Assembly: GCF_025979705.1 (NCBI RefSeq)
Contig: NZ_CP110136.1
Coordinates: 3,348,001 to 3,412,000 of the forward strand
Origin: Hymenobacter sp. YIM 151858-1
Lineage (GTDB): Bacteria; Bacteroidota; Bacteroidia; Cytophagales; Hymenobacteraceae
DNA length: 64,000 bases
Direction of reading: 5' to 3'
The notes under the pieces are model-generated. The model had not been told where the DNA came from, did not search any database, and saw only the letters and a list, made by a program, of their open reading frames with translations. The position numbers were made by a program, and so were the translations under genes. Positions 48,583 through 56,785 of this stretch are shown piece by piece; positions within the stretch are counted from its first letter, which is position 1, and each line of letters begins with the position of its first letter.

Positions 48583-49278
48583 CTAGGCGCAGGCAATGGT
48601 GACAATGCTCACGCGAGCCGCGCCGGCTTGCAGCAGCTTCTGCGCGCAAGCCTCTAGGGTGGCACCGGTGGTCAGCACGTCATCAACTACCAGCACGTGC
48701 TTGCCCGCAACCGCGGCGGGCTCGGCCACCTCAAACACGTTGGCCACGTTCTCCCAACGCTCGGCGCGGGTTTTCTTGGTTTGGGTAGCCGTGTAACTAT
48801 TGCGCCGCAGCACCTGCGCCGACCACGGCACCTGCAGAGTGGCGGCCAAGCCCTCGGCAAACGCATCGGCCTGGTTGTAGCCGCGCTTGGCCAGCTTGCG
48901 CCGGTGCAGCGGCACGGGCACGATCAGGTCTATTACGCCTAGGCTGCTGCCAGAGGCTAGCTCTTGCCCGTACATCTTGCCCAGCGCCACGCCTACTTCA
49001 GCTTGCCCACGGTACTTTAGTTGATGCAGCAAGTGCTGCACGCGGCCCCGGCGCAGAAAACGCAAGTAGCTAAGCACGTGCTCGACGGGCACGCGGCCCC
49101 AGAAGCGCGGCGCCAGCGGGTTATCGGCAGGGGCGAGGAGGTGATAATCGGTGTAGGGCAGCGCGGTGCGGCACGGGGTGCAGATGTGCTGCTCGCCCCG
49201 GCTCAGGGCTTGCTCGCAGGCCAGGCAAGTGCGCGGGAAGATCAGCGAAACGAAGTCGGATAGGGCAGTGCGCAGCAT
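48583..49278 (-). CDS. comF: ComF-family phosphoribosyltransferase-like protein
   Basis: A 231-residue protein: an N-terminal zinc-binding region with CLACEQALSR and CTPCRTALPY, then a PRTase domain with IVPVPLHRRKLAKRGYNQAD and the PRPP motif HVLVVDDVLTTGATLEACAQ. ComF proteins take part in DNA uptake during natural transformation in some bacteria, or have unknown PRTase roles. The start ATG is at 49278. It is convergent with gldJ and ends at the shared terminator. Confidence 0.92.
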   Translation of the reverse strand: MLRTALSDFVSLIFPRTCLACEQALSRGEQHICTPCRTALPYTDYHLLAPADNPLAPRFWGRVPVEHVLSYLRFLRRGRVQHLLHQLKYRGQAEVGVALGKMYGQELASGSSLGVIDLIVPVPLHRRKLAKRGYNQADAFAEGLAATLQVPWSAQVLRRNSYTATQTKKTRAERWENVANVFEVAEPAAVAGKHVLVVDDVLTTGATLEACAQKLLQAGAARVSIVTIACA

Positions 49279-49404
49279 AGGCAACGGCAATAGCTAACGG
49301 CTACTTGCATACGTGCCCGGGTGCCGGCCGTTGAAACCTAGGGCGCAAGCAGGCGGTTGTGGTTACTTTCGTGCTTTCACTTAGCCTTACACTTACCGAA
49401 GCCC

Positions 49405-49785
49405 ATGAGCCTCGTTACCGAATTCAACGACTACCGCCAGCGCATGAACGAAAAGATCATGGCGGCGGATAACAAAGTCATTAAGCGCTTCTTCAACCTC
49501 GATACCAATACCTACCAAGCCGGCGCCCTCGATGTGCGCACGAAGGAAATGCTGGGCCTGGCCTGCTCCATGGTGCTGCGCTGCGACGACTGCATCAAGT
49601 ACCACCTGGGCAAGTGCTACGAGGAAGGCATCAACGACTCGGAGATTTACGAGGTGTTTGCCATTGCCAACCTCATCGGGGGCAGCATCGTGATTCCGCA
49701 CTTCCGCCGCGCCGTGGAGTACTGGGAAGCCCTGAAGGAAGAAACCGCTACGCCGGCCGCGCCCCACGCCGAGCACAGCGCCTAG
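49405..49785 (+). CDS. Carboxymuconolactone decarboxylase / AhpD-like protein
   Basis: A 126-residue helical protein of the CMD/AhpD family with the redox motif CDDCIKYHLGKCYEEG (CxxC...H) near residue 61 and NLIGGSIVIPHFRRAVEYWE. The CxxC and His suggest an alkylhydroperoxidase-like or thiol oxidoreductase activity rather than the decarboxylase that named the family. The stop TAG lies in a CCTAGG site, with the next gene's ATG two bases later, so they are coupled. Confidence 0.9.
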   Translation: MSLVTEFNDYRQRMNEKIMAADNKVIKRFFNLDTNTYQAGALDVRTKEMLGLACSMVLRCDDCIKYHLGKCYEEGINDSEIYEVFAIANLIGGSIVIPHFRRAVEYWEALKEETATPAAPHAEHSA

Positions 49786-49787
49786 GT

Positions 49788-50147
49788 ATGCTGAACCCCC
49801 AGGAAACCGAGGCCCAGTTTGAGCAGCGCTGGTGGGAGCTGATGACCGAGCTGCGCCAGCGCTTCGGCAAGAAGCCCGACCTGAATGCCCTGCTGCTGCT
49901 TATTGGCGTGCAGGAGCTAGGGCAGGGGGCAGGCCCGTTCTCGAAAGAGCAGAAGCAGGACCTGATGCACATTGCCACCTGCAAGCTGTTCAGCCTATCG
50001 GGCTACTACGAGCTGGAGCGCGTGGACGAAGACGGCTGGCCGCACTACCGCCTGGCCAAACCCGTCCCCTTCGCCAACCTGAAAGAGCAGGAGCGCATGC
50101 TCAAGTGGCACATTCTGGAGTACTTCGCGCAGCAAGACAATGAGTAG
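49788..50147 (+). CDS. Conserved small protein downstream of AhpD-like gene
   Basis: A 119-residue, helical cytoplasmic protein: MLNPQETEAQFEQRWWELMT, LRQRFGKKPDLNALLLLIGV, QELGQGAGPFSKEQKQDLMH and LKEQERMLKWHILEYFAQQD. It is typical of uncharacterised Bacteroidota proteins; I know no function. It begins 2 bases after the AhpD-like stop, so it is made from the same mRNA and may work with that protein. It contains no Cys pair. A family C repeat fills the gap to xth. Confidence 0.85.
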   Translation: MLNPQETEAQFEQRWWELMTELRQRFGKKPDLNALLLLIGVQELGQGAGPFSKEQKQDLMHIATCKLFSLSGYYELERVDEDGWPHYRLAKPVPFANLKEQERMLKWHILEYFAQQDNE

Positions 50148-50225
50148 GTGAGCGGATGAGTAAGTGAGTGGATGTACGTACTGACCATCTACTCATCCGC
50201 TCATCCACTCACCTACTCATCTACC
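50145..50225. repeat. Inverted repeat (family C, GGTGAGCGGATGAGTAAGTG)
   Basis: GTGAGCGGATGAGTAAGTGA (50148-50167) is complementary to CATCTACTCATCCGCTCATC (about 50187-50206) and CACTCACC. It is the second copy of the family seen at 16900-17011. Confidence 0.85.
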
Positions 50226-50235
50226 CATTTATCCC

Positions 50236-51000
50236 TTGAAAATCATCTCCTACAACGTCAACGGCCTGCGCTCGGCCCTCAGCAAAGGCCTGCTCGACTG
50301 GGTGCAGGAAGCCAACCCCGATGTGCTTTGCCTGCAGGAAATCAAGGCCGGGCGCGAGGCGTTGGATGTGGCCGGTTTCGAGGCTATGGGTTACCACGCT
50401 TACCTGTGCCCCGCCCAAAAACCGGGCTACAGCGGCGTGGCCACGTTCAGCAAGCAGGTGCCTAGGTCGGTAACGATGGGCTGCGGCCGCGAGCTGTACG
50501 ACCACGAGGGCCGCGTGTTGCGCCTCGATTTCGACGACGTATCGGTGCTGAACGTGTACATGCCCTCGGGCACCAGCGGCCCCGAGCGCCAGCAGTTTAA
50601 GCTCGATTGGCTGGCGTGGTTTGCCACCTACGTGAAGGCGCTGCGCCACACGGTGCCGCCACTGGTTATTGCCGGCGACTTCAACTGCTGCCCCACGCCC
50701 ATCGACCTGCACAACCCCAAGGCCAACCAAAACAGCCCCGGCTACACGCCCGAAGAGCGCGCGTGGTTTGCTGCGTTTCTGGCCGATGGCTACACCGATT
50801 CGTTCCGGCATCACCACCCCGAAACCCCGCACCAGTACTCGTGGTGGAGCTACCGGGCGGGCAGCCGCTCGCGCAACGTGGGCTGGCGCCTCGATTACCT
50901 GCTGGCCGACAACGCTCTGCAACCCCGGCTGGCCGCGGCGGGTCTGTTACCCGATGCCGTGCACTCCGACCACTGCCCGGCTTACGTGGAACTGACGTAG
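50236..51000 (+). CDS. xth: Exodeoxyribonuclease III
   Basis: A 254-residue XthA/ExoA enzyme of the AP-endonuclease fold: ISYNVNGLRSALSKGLLDWV, DVLCLQEIKAGREALDVAGF (catalytic Glu), YNVYMPSG-like VLNVYMPSGTSG, VIAGDFNCCPTPIDLHNPKA (Asp and Asn) and VHSDHCPAYVELT (Asp-His pair). It removes abasic sites and trims 3' ends. Translation probably begins at a TTG at 50236, since no ATG is close and KIISYNVNG is the family's usual start. It has no promoter box that I can see. Confidence 0.95.
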   Translation: MKIISYNVNGLRSALSKGLLDWVQEANPDVLCLQEIKAGREALDVAGFEAMGYHAYLCPAQKPGYSGVATFSKQVPRSVTMGCGRELYDHEGRVLRLDFDDVSVLNVYMPSGTSGPERQQFKLDWLAWFATYVKALRHTVPPLVIAGDFNCCPTPIDLHNPKANQNSPGYTPEERAWFAAFLADGYTDSFRHHHPETPHQYSWWSYRAGSRSRNVGWRLDYLLADNALQPRLAAAGLLPDAVHSDHCPAYVELT

Positions 51001-51228
51001 GGGCGCGTCGCACGCGCCCAGATTCGGGAACGGTTTGCCCGTGCGCCGCTGCCCTAGGTGTCCGGTGCCGCAGCCGACCTAGGGGCCAACTATCAGGAAG
51101 CGGGCACCTGCCACTTTTTCAGACGGGCGGTGGTTAGTAGCTCAACGGCGCGGTATTGCTCGGCCTGCTGAGCGGTTTCGTCGTATCTTCCTGTACTCTG
51201 CCGTTCACCTGTGTCGAAAGGTTCTGCC

Positions 51229-54200
51229 ATGCCGGCAACGCAATACGTTTCCTCTTCATCCGCGCCTGCCGGTTGGCAAGCCGTACGTCAGCACCTAGAG
51301 GGTTTCAAACGCAAGTTTTACCTCAGTTTGCTGGTGCGCGGGGTGCTGGTAGCCGGCGGGCTGCTGCTCACGCTGTTTGTTGTCTTCAACCTGCTCGAGT
51401 ACTTCCTGTACCTGCCCACGTGGGTGCGGGGCGGGCTGCTGTTCGGGTTTTTGGGGCTAACGGTTTGGGCGTTTGTGCACTGGATTTGGCAGCCGCTGGC
51501 CGCCCTTACCAACCTGCGCCGCCTGCTCTCCGACGAGCAAGCCGCCCAGCGCGTGGGCCAGTTGTTTCCGGAGGTGCAAGACCGCCTGCTGAACGCTCTG
51601 CAGCTGCAAGGCCAGGCCCGCGACAACGCCCTGATTGCCGCCAGCCTCGAGCAACGCGCCGGCCAGCTGCAAGGCATCGACTTTGCCGGCCGCATCCGCA
51701 TCAAGGAAGAAACCCGCCCGCTGTGGAAGTACGCCGCCGTGCCGGCCCTGGTAGCCGCCGGTTTGCTACTGGTGTGGCCCAGCCTGTTTGTGCAGGGCAC
51801 CGAGCGCATTTTCCACTACAACCGGGCGTACTCGCGCCCCATGCCGTTCAGGTTTGTGCTCGGCAACAAGCCGCTGCAAACCTTCAAAAACGAGGACTTC
51901 AAGCTGGAGGTAACCGTAGAGGGCGACGTGATGCCCAACGAAGTAAGCGTGCTGTACGACGGCCGCGAACGACGCCTCACCAAAGTAGGCCCCGGCCGGT
52001 TTGCCTTCACCTTTCAGCAGCCGCAGCGCAGCACCGAGTTTCAGCTGGCTGCCGCAGGCTTCACTTCCGACGATTACCAGCTGCGGGTGCTGGAGCGCCC
52101 TACACTGCGCGAATTTGCCGTGCGCGCCGAGTACCCCGGGTACCTGCGCCGCGCCGCCGAAACCCTGCCCAACGACGGCAACCTAACCGTACCCGAAGGC
52201 ACCCGCCTCACTTGGCAGTTCAATACCGCTGCTACCGAGCAGGTAAAGCTGGAATTCCTGGAGCCCTCGGAAATTGTAACGGCCCAGGCGGCCGCCGATG
52301 ACCGCTTCACCGTTACGCGCCAGGCCCTGCGCAGCCAGCCCTACCGCGTGCAGCTGCGCAACGCCATCAGCCCGCAGCGCGACCCCATTGAGTACCAGCT
52401 TACCGTAGTGCCCGACCAAGCACCTAGCATCACGGTAGAGGCCTTTGCTGACACTGCCACGCGCCGCTACCTGGCCCTGGCCGGCACCCTGCGCGACGAC
52501 TACGGCCTGACGCGCCTAGCGCTGCATTACCGCGTGGGCACGGCCCAACGCCCCGGCCAGTGGCGCACGGCACCTATTGCCTTGGCCAACAACGGCCCGG
52601 CCCAAACCTACACCCACCAATGGGACCTAGCCCCGCTACGCCTGAAGGCCGGCGACCAGCTGGAGTACGCCGTGGAGGTATGGGACAACGACGGCCTGCG
52701 CGGCCCCAAGAGCGCCCGCACACGGCCAATTACCTACCGCCTGCCTTCGCGGGCCGAGCTGCGCGAGCAGCTGAATGCCGCGTCTTCTTCGATGCAAAAC
52801 AAGATGACCAGCGCGCAGGAGCAGAGCAAAAAGCTGCAACGCGAGCTGGCCAAAGCCGAGCAAAAGCTGAAAACCAAGCGCGAGCTGAGTTACTCCGACC
52901 GCAAGGAGATGCAACAGCTCCTGCAGCAAAAGCAGCAGATGGATCAGCAGCTCTCGGAGATGAAGCAGATGTTTGAGCAGCTGCAGCAAAAGCAGGAGCA
53001 GATGGACCCGCGCAGCCAGCAGCTCGCCGAAAAAGCCCAGGAGCTGCAAAAGCTGATGGACTCGATGATGGACGAGCAGACCAAAAAGCTGTACGAGGAG
53101 CTGCAGAAGCTGCTGCAACAGCAGAAAGCACCCGAAGGCGAAATCCAGAAGCTGCTCGAAAAGCTCGAGAACAAGGAAGAAACGCTGCAGAAAGAGCTGG
53201 AGCGCGCCATGGACCTGTTCAAGCAATTGCAGCTCGAGCAGAAGATGGAAAGCACCACCGAGCAGCTCGAGAAGCTGGCCGAGCAGGAGCAGAAGCTAGC
53301 CGAGCAAACCCAAAAAGCTGCCGACAAGCCCAACGACCAGCGCAAGCAGGAAAACGAGCAGCTAAAGCAACAGCAGCAAGAGGCTCAAAAGGCGTTCGAG
53401 GAGGTGAAGAAAGAGCTGCAGGAACTCCAGAAAATGGATCAGCAGCTCGACAACCAGAACAACCTCGACCCGATGCAGCAGCAGCAACAGGAAACCGAGC
53501 AGCAAATGCAGGATAGCCAGGAGCAGCTGCAGCGCAACCAGAATCAGAAAGCCAGCCAAAGCCAGCAACAAGCCGCCCAAAACATGAAGGAAATGGCGCA
53601 GAAGATGCGCCAGCAGATGGAAGAGGAAGAGTCGGATCAGCAGCAGGAAAACATCGACCACCTGCGCGACATCCTCGAAAACCTACTCAAGCTTTCCTTC
53701 GACCAGGAAAACCTGATGAAGCAGTTCCGGCAGGTCGATCAGTCGGACCCTAGGTTTGTGCAGCTCAGCCAGCAGCAGCGCAAGCTCCGCGACGATGCCG
53801 TGGTGGTGCAGGACTCACTCGATGCCCTGGCCAAGCGCGTGTTCCAGATTCAGAGCTTCGTAACGCGCGAGGTGGCGGAGATGAACGGCCAGATGGACCA
53901 GGCCATGGAGCAGCTGCGCCAGCGCAACCTAGGCCGCGCCACCAGCGCGCAACAGCTGGCCATGACCTCGATGAACAACCTGGCCCTGATGCTGAACGAT
54001 GCCCTGAAGCAAATGCAGGAGCAGCAGCGCCAGGCCCAGCAAAACCAATCGGGCAGCGGCAGCCGCGGCAAAAAGAAAAAAAGCGGCCAGCAAAACCCCG
54101 GTGCCGGCCAAATGGGCAAGCTGCAGCAGCAGCTCAACCAGCAGATTCAGCAGCTGCAGCAAAGCGGCAAAAGCGGCCGGCAATTGTCGGAAGAGCTGGC

Positions 54201-54633
54201 CAAAATGGCGGCCCAGCAGCAGATGCTACGCGAGGCACTGCAGCAGCTCGAAAAAATGCAGCAGCAAGTCAAAGACGGCAAAAACGGCCAGCAGAAAGGC
54301 AACGACGGGCAGGGCGGCCTAGGGGATTTGAAAAAGATGATGGAACAAACCGAGGAAGACCTCGTAAACAAACGGTTGACGGAGCAAACCGTTATGCGCC
54401 AGCGTCAGATCCTGAGCCGTTTGCTGGAGGCCGAGAAATCGGCCCGCGAGCGGGACCTCGACAACAAGCGCGAAGCCGAGACGGCACGGACGGTGCCGCC
54501 CGGTTTTCCGCCCGCTTTCGAGAAATATCGTCGGGAACGTAACCGTCAGACGGAGTTGCTACGTACGGTACCGCCGGCCCTCACTCCATATTATCAGCGG
54601 GAGGTGAGCGAGTATTTTCAGAAAATGAAATAG
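51229..54633 (+). CDS. DUF4175-family giant membrane protein with Gln-rich coiled coil
   Basis: A 1134-residue protein. Three membrane helices lie at about residues 33-60, 66-88 and 169-187. A mainly beta-strand domain (~200-490) follows, then a very long Gln/Lys/Glu-rich helical region (~520-1060) with repeated LQQKQEQMDPRSQQLAEKAQ-type heptads, and a C-terminal helical part ending YREVSEYFQKMK-like (YYQREVSEYFQKMK). It matches the uncharacterised DUF4175 family of Bacteroidota; the coiled coil would extend from the membrane for tens of nanometres. It starts a rightward run with an RsbW-like kinase and ybeY. ATG 51229 is chosen; a GTG at 51211 is possible. Confidence 0.9.
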   Translation: MPATQYVSSSSAPAGWQAVRQHLEGFKRKFYLSLLVRGVLVAGGLLLTLFVVFNLLEYFLYLPTWVRGGLLFGFLGLTVWAFVHWIWQPLAALTNLRRLLSDEQAAQRVGQLFPEVQDRLLNALQLQGQARDNALIAASLEQRAGQLQGIDFAGRIRIKEETRPLWKYAAVPALVAAGLLLVWPSLFVQGTERIFHYNRAYSRPMPFRFVLGNKPLQTFKNEDFKLEVTVEGDVMPNEVSVLYDGRERRLTKVGPGRFAFTFQQPQRSTEFQLAAAGFTSDDYQLRVLERPTLREFAVRAEYPGYLRRAAETLPNDGNLTVPEGTRLTWQFNTAATEQVKLEFLEPSEIVTAQAAADDRFTVTRQALRSQPYRVQLRNAISPQRDPIEYQLTVVPDQAPSITVEAFADTATRRYLALAGTLRDDYGLTRLALHYRVGTAQRPGQWRTAPIALANNGPAQTYTHQWDLAPLRLKAGDQLEYAVEVWDNDGLRGPKSARTRPITYRLPSRAELREQLNAASSSMQNKMTSAQEQSKKLQRELAKAEQKLKTKRELSYSDRKEMQQLLQQKQQMDQQLSEMKQMFEQLQQKQEQMDPRSQQLAEKAQELQKLMDSMMDEQTKKLYEELQKLLQQQKAPEGEIQKLLEKLENKEETLQKELERAMDLFKQLQLEQKMESTTEQLEKLAEQEQKLAEQTQKAADKPNDQRKQENEQLKQQQQEAQKAFEEVKKELQELQKMDQQLDNQNNLDPMQQQQQETEQQMQDSQEQLQRNQNQKASQSQQQAAQNMKEMAQKMRQQMEEEESDQQQENIDHLRDILENLLKLSFDQENLMKQFRQVDQSDPRFVQLSQQQRKLRDDAVVVQDSLDALAKRVFQIQSFVTREVAEMNGQMDQAMEQLRQRNLGRATSAQQLAMTSMNNLALMLNDALKQMQEQQRQAQQNQSGSGSRGKKKKSGQQNPGAGQMGKLQQQLNQQIQQLQQSGKSGRQLSEELAKMAAQQQMLREALQQLEKMQQQVKDGKNGQQKGNDGQGGLGDLKKMMEQTEEDLVNKRLTEQTVMRQRQILSRLLEAEKSARERDLDNKREAETARTVPPGFPPAFEKYRRERNRQTELLRTVPPALTPYYQREVSEYFQKMK

Positions 54634-54673
54634 CGCTGCCTATTTTTACGCCCGTTGCCCCTTTCTCCACACC

Positions 54674-55102
54674 ATGAAGCAGGTTAAAATCCAGATTCCT
54701 TCCCTCGTCGAGAACATCCGCGTGGTGGAAAGTTTCATCGACAACTCGAAGGAAACGTTTCACATTGAGGACGACATTTACGGCAACATCATGGTGGCCG
54801 TAACGGAGGCCGTGAACAACGCCATTCGCCACGGCAATAAGTTCGATAAGGACAAAAACGTGTTGCTGTGCCTTTCGGTCGACGAAGGCCAGGTGAAGTT
54901 CGAAATCGAAGACCAGGGCACCGGCTTCGACTACGACAACCTGCTCGACCCGACGGCCCCCGAGAACTTAGAAAATCCCGGTGGGCGCGGTATCTTCCTG
55001 ATTCGCCACTTGGCCGATGAAGTGGAGTTTACCAAGGACGGCCGCAAAGTGGAACTCACGTTCTTCCTGCCGACTTCGGGCAACGGCCACGCCACCGCCT
55101 AA
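54674..55102 (+). CDS. RsbW-like ATP-binding protein (HATPase_c_2)
   Basis: A 142-residue single GHKL ATPase domain: the N box AVTEAVNNAIRHGNKFDKDK, the G1 box EIEDQGTGFDYDNL and the G2 box NPGGRGIFLIRHLADEVEF are complete. This is the anti-sigma regulatory/serine kinase type (RsbW/SpoIIAB fold), but no sigma factor or anti-anti-sigma gene is adjacent. It lies between the DUF4175 gene (40 bases before) and ybeY (3 bases after), an arrangement seen in Bacteroidota, so it is probably co-expressed with them. Which partner it phosphorylates is unknown. Confidence 0.93.
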   Translation: MKQVKIQIPSLVENIRVVESFIDNSKETFHIEDDIYGNIMVAVTEAVNNAIRHGNKFDKDKNVLLCLSVDEGQVKFEIEDQGTGFDYDNLLDPTAPENLENPGGRGIFLIRHLADEVEFTKDGRKVELTFFLPTSGNGHATA

Positions 55103-55105
55103 ACC

Positions 55106-55633
55106 GTGTCATCTTACCTCACCGCCGACACCCGCATGCAAGACGATGCCCAGCTCCCGCCGGCCCACGACGAGGCCCACGACGAGGCCTACGACCCGTT
55201 GCACGACGCGCCGGGTATCGAGTTTGTGGTGGAGGACGTGGACTTTGAGCTGACCGATGCCACCGAGCTGACCGAGTGGATTGAGCGCGTAGCGGCCGTG
55301 CACGAGCACAAAATCGTGCAGCTCACCTACATTTTCTGCTCCGACGAGTACCTGCACCGCGTGAACGTGGAGTACCTCGACCACGACACGTACACCGACG
55401 TTATCACCTTCGATAACGCCGACGATGCCGACATCATCGAGGGCGACGTGTTTATTTCGGTGGAGCGGGTACGCGATAACGCCCAATCGCACAACGTGAG
55501 CTTCCGCGACGAGCTGCACCGCGTGATGATACACGGCGTGCTGCACCTGCTGGGCTACAAAGACAAAGACCTGCTGAGCCAGACAGCCATGCGCAAGAAA
55601 GAAGACGACTGCTTGTCGCTGCGCACCTTCTAG
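55106..55633 (+). CDS. ybeY: Endoribonuclease YbeY
   Basis: A 175-residue YbeY-family protein beginning at a GTG 3 bases after the RsbW-like gene. It has YLDHDTYTDVITFDNADDAD, GDVFISVERVRDNA and the metal site HRVMIHGVLHLLGYKDK. Two of the three usual His ligands are present; the position of the third reads Asp (KDK), as I believe is common in Bacteroidota YbeY. It matures 16S rRNA 3' ends and degrades defective ribosomes. The first ~35 residues are an extra acidic stretch with HDEAHDEAYD-type repeats that would not be in E. coli YbeY. Confidence 0.92.
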   Translation: MSSYLTADTRMQDDAQLPPAHDEAHDEAYDPLHDAPGIEFVVEDVDFELTDATELTEWIERVAAVHEHKIVQLTYIFCSDEYLHRVNVEYLDHDTYTDVITFDNADDADIIEGDVFISVERVRDNAQSHNVSFRDELHRVMIHGVLHLLGYKDKDLLSQTAMRKKEDDCLSLRTF

Positions 55634-55659
55634 CCCTTATCAGCTGCTGATCTTATTTG

Positions 55660-55688
55660 AAAACGCCCGCCCAGCTGCGGGCGTTTTT
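55660..55688. terminator. Terminator hairpin after ybeY
   Basis: AAAACGCCCGC pairs with GCGGGCGTTTT around CCAGCT, followed by TCGTG. It separates ybeY from the next gene. Confidence 0.88.
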
Positions 55689-55814
55689 CGTGTGTGCCCT
55701 AGGTCATTCGCCGTTAGGCAAGCTCAGCCACCTAGGGTTAGGAACTATCCGCGCTTGCGCTTACTCTTGTAGTTGTTCGGCACCTGGGCAGGCCTGGGTG
55801 CGGCGCTTTTCGCT

Positions 55815-56543
55815 ATGTCCGTCTCTCCATCTTCGTTGCCCGTTATTCAGGGCGAGGTGCTCGATTTTTACTTAAGCCAGGGCTACTACCGGATGCACCA
55901 GGACCTGTTTACCTGCCGGTTCCTGCCCATCGACGAAGGCCTGTACACGGTGCACTGGCTGCGCCTCGACCTAGGGCGCGTATCGTTCGGCACGGAGCAG
56001 CGCCGCCTGCTGCGCCAGAACAAGCGGTTTACGGCCGTGGTGCGCCCGTTTCGGCTTACCACCGAGTACGAAGAGCTGTACGCCCGCTACCGCAGCACCG
56101 TCACCTTCGAGGCACCCGAAACGGTAGAGGCTTTCTTGCTGGCCGGCGCCCGGCACAACGTATTCACCACCCACGTGATCGAGCTACGCGACGGGGAGCG
56201 GCTGATTGCCGCCGGCATTTTCGACAGCGGCGAGCAGAGCCTGGCGGGCATCATGAACTTTTACGACCCCACGTACCGCAAGCACAGCCTGGGCAAGTAC
56301 CTGATGCTGCTCAAGATTATCTATGCCTTGCAGGAGGAAAAGGCCTATTACTACCCCGGCTACGTGGTGCACAACTACCCCAAGTTCGACTACAAGCTGT
56401 ACCCCTGCCCGGCCGCTACCGAGGTGTACGACGCAGCCGCGCGCCACTGGCTGCCATTCTCCTGGGATATTGTAGCGGCCCAATCGGCTGAATTGCTGAA
56501 GGATTGGCCGCCCAAGTTTGGCGAAGAAGGCGAGGCGGAGTAA
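55815..56543 (+). CDS. Arginine/leucyl-tRNA-protein transferase-like (Ate/Bpt) protein
   Basis: A 242-residue protein with the features of the aminoacyl-tRNA-protein transferase family: VLDFYLSQGYYRMHQDLFTC, RRLLRQNKRFTAVVRPFRLT, the central HNVFTTHVIELRDGERLIAA, NFYDPTYRKHSLGKYLMLLK and YYYPGYVVHNYPKFDYKLY. These enzymes put Arg or Leu on N-terminal residues of proteins in the N-degron pathway. The usual N-terminal Cys motif of eukaryotic ATE1 is not obvious. The ATG at 55815 is used; sequence upstream to 55773 is non-conserved. It is a stand-alone gene. Confidence 0.85.
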   Translation: MSVSPSSLPVIQGEVLDFYLSQGYYRMHQDLFTCRFLPIDEGLYTVHWLRLDLGRVSFGTEQRRLLRQNKRFTAVVRPFRLTTEYEELYARYRSTVTFEAPETVEAFLLAGARHNVFTTHVIELRDGERLIAAGIFDSGEQSLAGIMNFYDPTYRKHSLGKYLMLLKIIYALQEEKAYYYPGYVVHNYPKFDYKLYPCPAATEVYDAAARHWLPFSWDIVAAQSAELLKDWPPKFGEEGEAE

Positions 56544-56641
56544 GGAGCTTATGTGCCCTAGGTCGGCAGAGCCCGATTGGCCGATGGCAGCCCTTAGTCA
56601 GCTCGTAATCAGCTTATCACCCGAAAAAGCGGCGGAGTGCG

Positions 56642-56649
56642 TATCTTTG
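56642..56649 (+). promoter_or_regulatory. -7 promoter box upstream of mnmG
   Basis: TATCTTTG, followed by GCGCAC, fits TAnnTTTG, 137 bases before the mnmG ATG; the leader of about 130 bases contains ACCGTTTCTGCC/GGAAGCGGTTTT complementary words that could form a hairpin. Confidence 0.5.
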
Positions 56650-56785
56650 CGCACGTTCTGAGCGGGTTAGACCACAAGTCAGTTGCCATCCGAAAACCGT
56701 TTCTGCCAGGCGTGGAAGCGGTTTTGTGTTTTGGCACAAAACGCGGGCTAACGCTGTTCATACCCTCCGAAACAACCCTCCAGCT

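Noticed and set aside
50172-50465. 97-codon open frame across repeat and xth start
   Set aside because: Starts inside a family C repeat and shadows the xth frame.
56640-56785. tRNA gene or riboswitch in the mnmG leader
   Set aside because: Only one short hairpin is seen; no cloverleaf or known aptamer pattern.
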